A stretch of 19,974 nt of DNA from Paenibacillaceae bacterium UBA6304 (GTDB lineage Bacteria; Bacillota; Bacilli; Paenibacillales; Paenibacillaceae), in assembly GCA_002439285.1 (NCBI GenBank), contig DJTQ01000164.1:1-19974 (forward strand), given 5' to 3'. This document shows, piece by piece, positions 7,516 through 14,992 of the stretch (position 1 is the stretch's first letter; the number at the start of each line of letters is the position of its first letter). Below the pieces are notes generated by a model. The model was not told the origin of the DNA. It did no database searches and worked only from the letters and a program-made list of their open reading frames with translations. Both the position numbers and the translations under genes were made by a program.

Positions 7516-8064
7516 GTGGTGGAGCAAGGCCTCATCAGAGCTGCTCAAACGGGCGATCGCGACGCTCTAATCACCCTATTGCGAGAAATAGAGACTCATG
7601 TGTACCGGACGGCCTATTACATTTTAAACAATGAACAGGATGCAATGGATGCAGCCCAGGAAGCGTTGATCCGGATTTATACCAAAATCGATTCATATGA
7701 AGAAAAGGCCCAGTTTAAAACCTGGGTACAGCGGATTGTCACGAATATCTGTATCGACAAATTCCGGAGGAATAAACCGACCGTTTCGATTGACGAACAC
7801 GACATGGTTTTCCAAGGAAATGAGAGCGTCGAGAGGGAAGTTATGTCCGGTTATTTGGCCCAGGACATCCGCGAAGCGATCGACCAGTTGCCGGAGCATC
7901 ATCGGATGGTCGTCGTTCTGAGATATTTGCAGGATTTTTCTTACAACGAGATTGCTGATTGTTTGAATTTACCGCTGAATACGGTGAAATCCTATCTATT
8001 TAGGGCCAGGCAGCAGCTTCAACACTTACTCCAAGATTATCAGAAAGGTGGTGTATCAGGATGA
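7516..8064 (+). CDS. ECF RNA polymerase sigma factor, SigW-like
   Basis: This 182-residue protein has sigma region 2 at about 10-80 (DALITLLREIETHVYRTAY, NNEQDAMDAAQEALIRIYTKID, FKTWVQRIVTNICIDKFRR) and sigma region 4 at about 120-170 (QLPEHHRMVVVLRYLQDFSYNEIADCLNLP, NTVKSYLFRARQQL). No region 3 is present, as expected for the ECF class, and the size fits SigW (187 residues). It directs RNA polymerase to promoters of the kind found just upstream. GTG at 7516 follows GAAGGGGGAG. The stop overlaps the next ATG by four bases (ATGA), so sigma and anti-sigma are translationally coupled. The inducing signal is unknown; cell-envelope stress is the usual one for this group. Confidence 0.93.
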   Translation: MVEQGLIRAAQTGDRDALITLLREIETHVYRTAYYILNNEQDAMDAAQEALIRIYTKIDSYEEKAQFKTWVQRIVTNICIDKFRRNKPTVSIDEHDMVFQGNESVEREVMSGYLAQDIREAIDQLPEHHRMVVVLRYLQDFSYNEIADCLNLPLNTVKSYLFRARQQLQHLLQDYQKGGVSG

Positions 8065-9308
8065 AATGCCCGGAGGCGGTGGAATGGATGCATCGTTATA
8101 TCGATCATGATCTGAACGAGGAAGAAAGTTCAGTTCTGTTTGAACATATGCAAAATTGCCCGGAATGCTCCGAGAAATTCGCCATGCTGAACGAGCTGTC
8201 GGCCAAGCTGGAAGATCTTCCGAAAGTGACTCCCCGCTTTAGTCTAGTCGATTCGATTCTTCCCCAATTGGATGAGATTGATCGTGCGCGGCAGGAAGGC
8301 AGTGCGGCTGAAGATATTCCGGGGATGATGGTGGCTGCGAAGAGTACAGCCGACATAAACCGAAGCACCCGGCCAGCACGTTCGCCGCGGCGCAGCAGAG
8401 CTTACCTTTCAGGGGCTTTAGGATTAGCTGCAGCCATGATTTTAGGCGTATTCATTTACCAATATGAGCCTCACACAATTCCAGATGCGGAGATAGCTCC
8501 GCAGGTTGCGTACGATACAAACTCGTCTGCGGCTGATATGTCTTCCTCATCCAATAGCGCGCCAACGGAAATGGAGGAGAATTCGGCTATTCTGTCGGAC
8601 CAGGCGGACAACGGTGTTGACGGTTCTAATCCGCAAGATGATCCTGATGGGCCTGCAGCTCATGATAGTAAGACGTCTTCCGGGAACGCCGGCAATTCGG
8701 ATGGGGAGAAGGCAGGTTCCTCAAATGAGGGAACGTTGAATACGTCCGTACCAACAGAAGATGCTGGAACTAATGCCGGTTCCAAGAGGTCGGATTCTCC
8801 GGCAAACGGCGGGCAAGATAAGGCTCCAGCCTCGGCACAAACCGACCGCGGCGGAAATGCAGCCAAGATTCAGAATAGTGTACCGGAAACTCCGGACGGC
8901 ACGGCCGAAACCGGGGATGAAAAGTCAAGCTATAAAGTCATTCCTGAGAAGACGCCAGTCGAGGATTTTAGTGAGGCCAGCATGATGGGAATTGCCCGGT
9001 TCATGGCGGATAACGAATGGTCTTCTCCGGACGGGAAGTACACGGCTGAACTGAGTGATCAACATTTATATGTATACCGTAATGACTCCGAGGACCGCAC
9101 GTTACTGGTGGATCGAGTCTTGGAAGGTAACTGGGTTAAGGGAGAATGGTCCGAAGACGGCACAACATTCACGTATGAGACGGAAAAGGACGGAATCTCG
9201 GCAGCGCATGTTGTCCATCCGGTGCAATCGGAATCAAACGCAGGCACAGGAACAGGATCAAATTCAGGTACAGGTACAGAGAAGAATTCTTCGGCGAATC
9301 AGCCGTGA
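8061..9308 (+). CDS. Zinc-finger transmembrane anti-sigma factor (RsiW-like N-terminus) with large extracellular domain
   Basis: The protein has 415 residues. The N-terminal ZAS domain resembles RsiW: Cys3, then His29-x3-Cys33-x2-Cys36 in EHMQNCPEC, binding zinc and holding the sigma factor inactive. One membrane segment lies at about 115-134 (LSGALGLAAAMILGVFIY) after an Arg-rich stretch, placing residues 135-415 outside the cell. That outer part has a long Ser/Asn/Gly/Asp-rich region (about 150-300) without clear fold, then a compact piece with WSSPDGKYTAEL, LYVYRND and GEWSEDGTTFTYETE that looks like a small beta-rich sensor, and a GTGTGSNSGTGT tail. RsiW itself is about 208 residues, so the outer domain is unusually large. 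Regulated proteolysis of this protein would be the expected route to release the sigma factor. Confidence 0.9.
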   Translation: MKCPEAVEWMHRYIDHDLNEEESSVLFEHMQNCPECSEKFAMLNELSAKLEDLPKVTPRFSLVDSILPQLDEIDRARQEGSAAEDIPGMMVAAKSTADINRSTRPARSPRRSRAYLSGALGLAAAMILGVFIYQYEPHTIPDAEIAPQVAYDTNSSAADMSSSSNSAPTEMEENSAILSDQADNGVDGSNPQDDPDGPAAHDSKTSSGNAGNSDGEKAGSSNEGTLNTSVPTEDAGTNAGSKRSDSPANGGQDKAPASAQTDRGGNAAKIQNSVPETPDGTAETGDEKSSYKVIPEKTPVEDFSEASMMGIARFMADNEWSSPDGKYTAELSDQHLYVYRNDSEDRTLLVDRVLEGNWVKGEWSEDGTTFTYETEKDGISAAHVVHPVQSESNAGTGTGSNSGTGTEKNSSANQP

Positions 9309-9660
9309 ATCGACTTGAGCGGCATGCCTATTCTGGCCTGAAATTAAGAATTGGGTTGTTGGAACCGTCACCTTTTCAGGGGATATGGAATAGGTTATAT
9401 AGATAAATAGAGACAGGATTGACCCTGATCGTCGTATGACCGCCGGCGGGAAAGTTTCTAGAGCTTTTCAGCCCGCGTTTATATAGATGCTCTGGGACAG
9501 AGGGACCTTTCGCCAGCGTGCAGAGGTCCCTTTGTTGCCTTTATAATCACTACTCCATGGGTTACCGCTATCTGAGCCTTGGACTAATTGAGCAATTCAC
9601 AGTATCATTATATTAAGGAAAGAGCTTGAATTCGTTGAAGAAGGAAGGGAGATACCGCAT
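9309..9660. other. 352-base intergenic region before holA
   Basis: No coding region is supported here. A hairpin with GCGGG (9446-9450) and CCCGC (9472-9476), extended by AAAG/CTTT, lies in the middle, and a terminator-like hairpin lies at 9501-9533. TATATAGAT followed by a short spacer and GACAG occurs twice (around 9396-9414 and 9481-9499). I could not match the region to a riboswitch class that I know. TTATATT near 9608 may be part of a holA promoter, but no convincing -35 was found. Confidence 0.5.
9499..9533 (+). terminator. Terminator-like hairpin upstream of holA
   Basis: AGGGACCT (9501-9508) pairs with AGGTCCCT (9524-9531), with a small CGC/GCG pairing inside the loop, and TTTGTTG follows. 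It probably ends transcription from the sigma/anti-sigma operon. Confidence 0.65.
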
Positions 9661-10680
9661 ATGGACGTCAAAACGGCGGTGAAGCAATTAAAACAAGGGC
9701 AGGTCTCCCCTTTGTATTTATGTTACGGTACGGAGAAATATCAAATTCAGGAGTTTGTCGGCCTGCTGCAGGAACAGGTGGTTGACCGCGATCAGCGGGA
9801 TTTTGCAATGGCGGCGTTTGATCTGTCCGAGACTCCGGTGGAAGTTGTCGTTGAAGAAGCCGAGACACTTCCCTTTCTTGTGGAACGCAAGCTGATCGTC
9901 GTCCGGGACGCCTCCCTGTTTACCGCAGGCAAAGAGGGCGGAAAAATAGAACATAAAATGGAGACTTTGTTGGCTTACATAGATAATCCGGCAGAGCATA
10001 GTGTGATCGTGTTCGTCGTTAACGGCGAGAAGCTGGACGAGCGTAAAAAGATTGTGAAGGCAATGAAGGCCGCGGGCACGGTGCTGTCATTCCTGCCGCT
10101 TGGCGGCAGTGAACTGACGCAATGGGTCGTGCGCGAGGTGGAGAAGCGCGGCCGCCGAATCGGCCGGGAAGCCGCCGAGGCGTTGATTGCGGCCTGCGGT
10201 GTGCAGATGGTAGCGTTGGCCGGCGAAGTGGACAAGCTGTGCCTGTATGCCGGTGAAGGTGGCATGATCGATAATGCAGCCATTAACCAGCTGGTGGCCC
10301 GTTCAACGGAACAAAATGTGTTTGCGATGGTGGAGCATATCGCTACGTTGAAACTGGAACAGGCTTTAGATATTTTTTATGAACTGCTTAAACAACGTGA
10401 AGAACCAATCAAAATTGCGGCGTTGATCGCTCGTCAGTTCCGGATCATGCTGCAGGTTAAAGATTTAGCCCGTCAGAGTTATTCCCAACAGCAGATTGCA
10501 TCCCAACTTGGACTGCATCCCTATGCGGTCAAGATTGCCGGCGAGCAGGCCCGGAAATTTGAACAGGTCAGGCTTAAACGTATCCTTTCCGATCTGGCCC
10601 AGCTTGATTATCAAATGAAGAGCGGCGGAATCGACAAAGTGCTGGGGCTGGAGATATTCCTGCTGAAGCTAGGAGCGTAA
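9661..10680 (+). CDS. holA: DNA polymerase III subunit delta
   Basis: The 339-residue protein fits HolA: PLYLCYGTEKYQIQEFVGLL at the N-terminus (clamp-loader nucleotide-fold region without a functional P-loop), FLVERKLIVVRDASLF, VVNGEKLDERKKIVKAMKA, LTQWVVREVEKRGRRI, then the C-terminal collar domain with EQNVFAMVEHIATLKLEQAL and EEPIKIAALIARQFRIMLQVKDL. Delta opens the sliding clamp within the clamp loader in the cytoplasm. Order with rpsT, gpr and spoIIP downstream matches Bacillus, where holA is YqeN. The ATG follows GGGAG at about 10 bases. It is separated from comEC by the accessory block, so it must have its own promoter. Confidence 0.93.
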   Translation: MDVKTAVKQLKQGQVSPLYLCYGTEKYQIQEFVGLLQEQVVDRDQRDFAMAAFDLSETPVEVVVEEAETLPFLVERKLIVVRDASLFTAGKEGGKIEHKMETLLAYIDNPAEHSVIVFVVNGEKLDERKKIVKAMKAAGTVLSFLPLGGSELTQWVVREVEKRGRRIGREAAEALIAACGVQMVALAGEVDKLCLYAGEGGMIDNAAINQLVARSTEQNVFAMVEHIATLKLEQALDIFYELLKQREEPIKIAALIARQFRIMLQVKDLARQSYSQQQIASQLGLHPYAVKIAGEQARKFEQVRLKRILSDLAQLDYQMKSGGIDKVLGLEIFLLKLGA

Positions 10681-10806
10681 AGGGAAGAGGGAACCGTGGA
10701 GGAAGGAACCAAGAGGGATCGACCGGGTGATTGCTTAATGCGTTCGTAGCTGCGACATAGCTGTTCAAAACGTTTGCGGCAAAGACTTAATTGGTTAAAA
10801 TATTTG

Positions 10807-10851
10807 AGCAATGAAATAACTGGAAAACCTCCAGCTAATTCATTGCTTTTT
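10807..10851 (+). terminator. Probable holA terminator, overlapping the first palindromic repeat
   Basis: AGCAATGAA (10807-10815) pairs with TTCATTGCT (10839-10847), with CTGG/CCAG pairing inside and a TTTTT run following. It lies 127 bases after the holA stop. Its inner half is copy 1 of the repeat family described at 10814-11005. Confidence 0.6.
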
Positions 10852-11005
10852 AGGATTCTGGGCAAATTAGCTGGAAAACCTACAGTTATTTTCCCCGAAA
10901 TCTGTAGGTACCGGCTAATATGGTAAAATTAAATGTAGGAAATCCAGTTAAATTGCAAAACTAACTTGCATGGAGGAATTTAGCTGTATGAAATCCAGTT
11001 AATTT
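10814..11005. repeat. Cluster of five ~29-bp imperfect palindromic repeats
   Basis: Copies lie at about 10814-10840, 10864-10892, 10898-10921 (degenerate), 10926-10954 and 10977-11005. Each has arms of the form AATTAGCTG / CAGTTAATT around a 7-9-base centre with GAAA and CC (for example TATGAAATC). Copies 1 and 2 share the loop GGAAAACCT with the two arms exchanged. Each copy can fold into a hairpin. This resembles REP-like intergenic palindromes known in many bacteria. No protein-coding potential was seen. Confidence 0.7.
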
Positions 11006-11051
11006 CGAGTCAGCATGCGCATGCTTAATTCCAATACTACTTCAACTTGCG

Positions 11052-11208
11052 AAGTTACTAAAACGACGAACTATTCTAATAAAAAGCACATAAAAATCAA
11101 GTAACCAAGAGTGAACCAAGTTACCTAACCAACCGAGTTACTATAGCCAACCAAACTGCCATAAGTATTCTAAGTAACTCTAACAAACCAAGTAACATTA
11201 ACCAATTA
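11052..11208. repeat. Degenerate ~18-bp tandem repeat
   Basis: The heptamer RAGTWAC starts at 11052, 11099, 11118, 11135, 11172 and 11190. From 11099 the spacing is 19, 17, 37 (two units) and 18 bases. The unit is approximately AAGTAACnnTAACnAACC, with one unit decayed. The tract is AT-rich, strand-biased (few G on the plus strand) and has no supported reading frame. Bases 11209-11410 show no further gene or clear structure. Confidence 0.55.
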
Positions 11209-11413
11209 ATATCGAAAAGTACCAATCAGCCAAAACAGGCGAAGCATATCATCTCTAAAGCCGCCGCTGGTACTTGTCCTTACGCTATTCTGAGCATGGA
11301 TAGGCACCTAGCTATGTTTTCTCTTCAGGTTTCCGCAAACGCCTCACCCGCCAGTCTGTCACACGCAAATTTCAACCCAATGCCGAGCTTTTGCCCTGCA
11401 AATAACATCAAAA

Positions 11414-11439
11414 AGACCTGAACGAAATCGTTCAGGTCT
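11414..11439 (-). terminator. rpsT terminator
   Basis: AGACCTGAACGA (11414-11425) and its exact complement (11428-11439) form a 12-bp stem with a 2-base centre. On the minus strand it is followed by TTTTT, 31 bases after the rpsT stop codon. Confidence 0.85.
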
Positions 11440-11469
11440 CTTTGAGCTTAAGTTTATAAAAAGCGACGC

Positions 11470-11742
11470 TTACGCTTGGGACGTAAGGGCGTTCAATTTT
11501 TTAGCCAAGCGGGATTTCTTGCGGGCTGCTGCGTTTTTGTGGATCAAACCTTTAGTAACGGCTTTGTCCAATTTTTTGGAAGCAGCGGCGAAAGCGGCTT
11601 TAGCTACTTCTACTTCGTTGTTCGCCAGAGCGGTGTCGGCAGTTTTCACAACCGTACGCAAAGCGGACTTTTGCGAAGCGTTCAGAGCGCGGCGCTTGTC
11701 GTTTGTTTTTACACGTTTAATTGCGGATTTAATGTTTGGCAT
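11470..11742 (-). CDS. rpsT: 30S ribosomal protein S20
   Basis: The 90-residue basic protein begins [21 protein letters not shown] and ends with [17 protein letters not shown], the signature of S20, which binds 16S rRNA in the small subunit. The ATG at 11742 is chosen because AGGAGG (11751-11756) lies 8 bases upstream; a frame extension to 11772 would precede this site and add non-family residues. It lies opposite to holA and gpr, as in Bacillus. It is monocistronic, with its own promoter and terminator. Confidence 0.97.
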   Translation of the reverse strand: MPNIKSAIKRVKTNDKRRALNASQKSALRTVVKTADTALANNEVEVAKAAFAAASKKLDKAVTKGLIHKNAAARKKSRLAKKLNALTSQA

Positions 11743-11796
11743 TGCATTCACCTCCTGTAAAGCATATATCATCCCAGATGATTCACAACTTAAAAT

Positions 11797-11825
11797 ATTT
11801 TATCATGACCCCCGCTAAAATGCAA
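11797..11825 (-). promoter_or_regulatory. rpsT sigma-A promoter
   Basis: Read on the minus strand, TTGCAT (11825-11820) and TAAAAT (11802-11797) are separated by 17 bases. The predicted start near 11790 leaves a leader of about 48 bases before the rpsT ATG. Confidence 0.65.
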
Positions 11826-11850
11826 TGAGTTCCGCGAAACTAAGATTAGT

Positions 11851-11881
11851 GCATAATAGTTTCATCTCTCCCGCAAACTAT
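11851..11881 (+). promoter_or_regulatory. Possible sigma-F/sigma-G promoter of gpr
   Basis: GCATA (11851-11855) matches the -35 of forespore sigma factors. After 17 bases GCAAACTAT (11873-11881) only partly matches the -10 pattern GGnnAnAnT. The position, about 30 bases before the gpr start, and the known forespore expression of gpr support the call. Confidence 0.45.
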
Positions 11882-11912
11882 AGGCAACCGAGGAAAAGGA
11901 GGTCATTATCAC

Positions 11913-12929
11913 ATGAATTTGGATTTGCGGGAATACTCCGTCCGGACCGACCTGGCCGTGGAATCAAAAGAGATGGCGGAGACTGCTTACGGCGGACCGG
12001 TCCCCGGGTTGAATGAACAAATTGACGAAAACGAAGGCATTAAGGTTACCCGTCTGGATGTAACGAATGAAGCGGCATCAAGGCAAATCGGCAAAATGAT
12101 CGGACACTACATTACCATCGAGGTTCCCGGGTTGCGGAGCCAGGATAGCGATCTCCAAGAGAAAGTATCGGCTACCTTTGCCAAAGAGTTCAGTATCTTC
12201 CTTCCCAAGATTGGCGTCGCTGAGGGAGCAAAAGTGTTGATCGTCGGCCTCGGCAACTGGAATGTAACCCCGGATGCGCTCGGTCCTCTCGTGGTCGAGA
12301 ATGTATTGGTGACCCGTCATTTTTTTGAGCTGACTCCGGATCAGGTGTCTCCCGGATATCGGGACGTGAGCGCGGTCGCGCCGGGCGTACTCGGAATTAC
12401 AGGGATCGAGTCCAGCGAAGTGGTTCAAGGAATCGTGGACCGGACCAAACCAGATCTCATCATAGCTATAGATGCCCTAGCTGCAAGAAATCTGGAGCGG
12501 GTGAATACGACGATCCAAATTGCCGATATTGGCATCCACCCGGGTTCGGGAATCGGAAACAAACGCCGCGGGCTGACCAAGGAAATTTTGGGAGTCCCTT
12601 GCATCGCGATCGGTGTACCGACCGTCTGTTACGCGTCCACGATCGTAAATAATGCCTTCGATTTGATGAGAACTCATTTCGATCAGGAGAGCAAAGCCGG
12701 GCAGCAACCGCAAACCAAGCAGATCCTCGGGTTGCTTACCGAGCTTACCGAAGGAGAGCGTCTTGGCCTCGTCAAAGAGGTTCTCGAACCGCTTGGCCAT
12801 GATTTGATCGTGACGCCCAAGGAAATTGATGAATTTATCGAGGACATCGCTAATGTTATTGCGAGCGGGCTGAATTTGGCTCTGCACGAGGCCGTAAATC
12901 CCGACAATGTGGCAACATATACTCATTAA
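11913..12929 (+). CDS. gpr: GPR germination protease (spore protease)
   Basis: This 338-residue protein matches GPR, which is made in the forespore and degrades small acid-soluble spore proteins at germination. Recognisable segments are an N-terminal propeptide with YSVRTDLAVE, resembling the cleavage sites of its own substrates; VLIVGLGNWNVTPDALGPLVVENV; APGVLGITGIESSEVVQGIV; PDLIIAIDALAARNLERVNTT; and IADIGIHPGSGIGNKRR. Family members are zymogens that self-process and are classed as an atypical aspartic-type protease. AAGGAGG lies 10 bases before the ATG. Neighbours rpsT and spoIIP agree with Bacillus gene order. Confidence 0.96.
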   Translation: MNLDLREYSVRTDLAVESKEMAETAYGGPVPGLNEQIDENEGIKVTRLDVTNEAASRQIGKMIGHYITIEVPGLRSQDSDLQEKVSATFAKEFSIFLPKIGVAEGAKVLIVGLGNWNVTPDALGPLVVENVLVTRHFFELTPDQVSPGYRDVSAVAPGVLGITGIESSEVVQGIVDRTKPDLIIAIDALAARNLERVNTTIQIADIGIHPGSGIGNKRRGLTKEILGVPCIAIGVPTVCYASTIVNNAFDLMRTHFDQESKAGQQPQTKQILGLLTELTEGERLGLVKEVLEPLGHDLIVTPKEIDEFIEDIANVIASGLNLALHEAVNPDNVATYTH

Positions 12930-12956
12930 CCTTACGACGAAGCTCCTCCCTCCTAT

Positions 12957-12988
12957 GAAGTTCGCAATCTAGCGGACTTCTTTTTTTT
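12957..12988 (+). terminator. gpr terminator
   Basis: GAAGTTCGC (12957-12965) pairs with GCGGACTTC (12972-12980) with one mismatch, and eight Ts follow. Confidence 0.9.
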
Positions 12989-13085
12989 GTGAGAATGCCA
13001 TGTTCTAAACTTTCCGCTAGGTTCATAGATTTGTAGTAAAGAGATTCAAGCCCAAGGTTTAGCGGCTGGAGGAGGACATGACAAA

Positions 13086-14381
13086 ATGAGATTCAGAGCG
13101 TGGAACATTGGAAAAATAAAACGGAACTTTATGCACGTGCTGGCGATGGGGCAAACTTTTCTATTGATGTCGGTATTGTCGGTCGTATTTTTTATTCTGT
13201 TGGGCACTTTGGGCATCGCCGAAAAAAACTTGAACACCTCGCCCGTCTCATCTATGAAAGGATTGGCGGCATCCTTGTCGAGTCGGTTTTTTATCCAGAT
13301 GGTCGGCATGGAGCTGCCGCATTCGGTTAGTGAAAAACAAACGCCCGCCTTTTCCGGCAAGCAGATGTCACAGTTCGTATTTCAACTGCTGACCGACGTG
13401 AATCCGGCGGATCCGAAAAGCTTGCTCGCCCGTGAAGTGCCGGGCCTTGGATCGGATAACCCCATCCTGCTGCGAACCGGGTCGGGCAACATGACGGTGC
13501 AGGCGCCGGAGGATTACCGCCCGGGTGCCGGAGCCGTAGACTCCGCACCCGATCATCCCGAGCCGGACGAGGTAGGACAGCCGCCGGAGAGCGATCCGGC
13601 GGGACAGGCTCCGCCAGATACGGGTACGACGGATTCCGCTATTAAGCCGGGAAACAAAAATATAGTTATGATCTATCATTCCCATCCGCAGGAATCGTAC
13701 AATCCCTTGCTCGGAACGAATGGCGATAATCCGAGCTCGCCGGAGGAGAAGAAGAACGTCGGCCTGGTCGGCGAATTCCTAGCTAAAGAGCTGGAGAATA
13801 AAGGAGTGGCATCGCTGCACTCTTTTAAGAATTACGCGTCTACCGTAAGTAATTACAATTACAATTACTCATATAAATATTCAAGAGAGACTGTGAAGAC
13901 AGCCATGGCCGAGAACGGGCAACTTCAATATTTTATCGATATTCACAGAGATTCGCAGCGGCACGAGAAGACCACTACGCAAGTCGGCGGGGAGTCTTAC
14001 GCCCAAGTGTATTTTATTATCGGTCATGCGAATGAAAATTGGCGTAAAAATGAAGCCTTCGCAAGCTCGATTCACGAGCGACTGGAGAAATCCCATCCCG
14101 GCATTTCCCGCGGCATATGGGGCAAAACCAGTTCTCAAGGAAACGGAGAATATAACCAGTCTTTGTCTCCGCAAAGTATTTTAATCGAAATCGGGGGCAT
14201 CGATAATACCGAGGAAGAACTTCAGCGGACCTCCAAAGTGCTGGCAGGCATCATAGCGGATCTTTATTGGGAAGGCCAGGAGGCGGAGAAGGCGGGTTCT
14301 ATAACCCAGAGCGGGACGCAGGAACAGGCCCAAGAAGCGGCCGGGAAAGCGGGCGCCGAATCAAATCATAAAAACTCGTAA
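13086..14381 (+). CDS. spoIIP: Stage II sporulation protein P (engulfment amidase)
   Basis: The protein has 431 residues: a short basic cytoplasmic start, one membrane segment at about 20-42, a linker with a Pro/Asp/Glu/Gly-rich stretch (about 140-185), and the SpoIIP amidase/endopeptidase domain from about 190. The domain shows VMIYHSHPQESYNPL (His198, His200, Glu203), YFIDIHRDSQ and ILIEIGGIDNTEEE, the expected zinc-binding and catalytic segments. With SpoIID and SpoIIM, SpoIIP remodels peptidoglycan so the mother cell can engulf the forespore. The ATG follows GGAGGAGG at 10 bases. In Bacillus the gene is mother-cell (sigma-E) controlled; no convincing sigma-E promoter was identified here. 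The next gene begins 31 bases after the stop. Confidence 0.94.
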   Translation: MRFRAWNIGKIKRNFMHVLAMGQTFLLMSVLSVVFFILLGTLGIAEKNLNTSPVSSMKGLAASLSSRFFIQMVGMELPHSVSEKQTPAFSGKQMSQFVFQLLTDVNPADPKSLLAREVPGLGSDNPILLRTGSGNMTVQAPEDYRPGAGAVDSAPDHPEPDEVGQPPESDPAGQAPPDTGTTDSAIKPGNKNIVMIYHSHPQESYNPLLGTNGDNPSSPEEKKNVGLVGEFLAKELENKGVASLHSFKNYASTVSNYNYNYSYKYSRETVKTAMAENGQLQYFIDIHRDSQRHEKTTTQVGGESYAQVYFIIGHANENWRKNEAFASSIHERLEKSHPGISRGIWGKTSSQGNGEYNQSLSPQSILIEIGGIDNTEEELQRTSKVLAGIIADLYWEGQEAEKAGSITQSGTQEQAQEAAGKAGAESNHKNS

Positions 14382-14412
14382 CCATCTCAAGCAAGAGGAG
14401 GAAGAGGGCGTC

Positions 14413-14922
14413 ATGGCGAAAACGTTGAGAAAAGGTATGTTATACGGGGTTCTGCTCGTTGCCGGCGTTACTTTGGGAATGCAGTTGTCGGATGCGGGGC
14501 CGGATCAATCCGGCCTAACGGCAAACGGGGCTTGGCCAACCAATGCCTGGTCCAGCGGTTCCGCCTACAACGGTGCCCAGGCCGGTATGCCACGCCAGAA
14601 CATGATTCCGGGTTATGCAAACGGTAACGTTAATGCCAGCGGCTATGGGACAGTTGAGGGAAACGGTTATAACGAGGGTTATTATAACAACGGTAACTTA
14701 TATAATAACGGACAGTACGCTAACGGACAGTATACCGACAGCGGGCAATTCGGGAATGGAGCGAACGGCGGAATGATTCGAACGCCGGGTGATTTACTGC
14801 TTCCGCAGCCGGAGGCTCCCGCGGTGGACCGCTTTGCGGACAAGGCGGCAAACCTGCTTCAACAAGTATCCCGCAAGGGGATCCATTGGTTTGCTTCCTG
14901 GTTCGGGCCTTCCGCGGAATAA
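14413..14922 (+). CDS. Membrane-anchored Asn/Gly/Tyr-rich protein in the yqxA position
   Basis: The 169-residue protein starts with a single hydrophobic segment (about 8-25, GMLYGVLLVAGVTLGMQLS), suggesting a membrane anchor or uncleaved signal. The middle (about 40-120) is low-complexity, with repeats such as NGNLYNNGQYANGQY. The C-terminus has a possible amphipathic helix (DRFADKAANLLQQVSRKGIHWFASWFG). In Bacillus the gene after spoIIP is yqxA (DUF3679), a small protein with a similar N-terminal segment and a similar C-terminal helix; position and ends suggest a distant counterpart with an expanded middle. GAGGAGG precedes the ATG, and it probably shares the spoIIP transcript. The function is not known. 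Confidence 0.7.
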   Translation: MAKTLRKGMLYGVLLVAGVTLGMQLSDAGPDQSGLTANGAWPTNAWSSGSAYNGAQAGMPRQNMIPGYANGNVNASGYGTVEGNGYNEGYYNNGNLYNNGQYANGQYTDSGQFGNGANGGMIRTPGDLLLPQPEAPAVDRFADKAANLLQQVSRKGIHWFASWFGPSAE

Positions 14923-14966
14923 TTTTGCGAATCATCCAAATTCCAATGTATCGCCGCTCCCGATTT

Positions 14967-14975
14967 TGCTATAAT
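14967..14975 (+). promoter_or_regulatory. Extended -10 promoter upstream of the inverted-repeat element
   Basis: TGCTATAAT is a perfect extended -10 (TGnTATAAT). No good -35 lies at the expected distance, which extended -10 promoters can tolerate. Transcription would start near 14982 and read through the whole palindromic element toward the LacI gene at 15217. Confidence 0.45.
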
Positions 14976-14992
14976 GAAATAAGTATATTTTA

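Noticed and set aside
9396..9500. Possible riboswitch upstream of holA
   Set aside because: I could not align it to the conserved cores of classes I know, and holA is not a usual riboswitch target; kept only as an unassigned structured region.
11121..11198. Minus-strand 25-codon hydrophobic reading frame (starts MLLGLLELLRIL), toxin-like
   Set aside because: No ribosome binding site precedes it and it lies wholly inside the degenerate 18-bp repeats, which explains its periodic Leu content.
10814..11208. Regularly spaced repeats resembling a CRISPR array
   Set aside because: Repeat copies vary in sequence, arms swap orientation, spacers are short and uneven, and no cas gene is near.
13078..13089. 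Three-codon ATG ACA AAA TGA frame overlapping the spoIIP start
   Set aside because: It is too close to the ribosome site (2-4 bases); probably incidental, since the spoIIP ATG has normal spacing.
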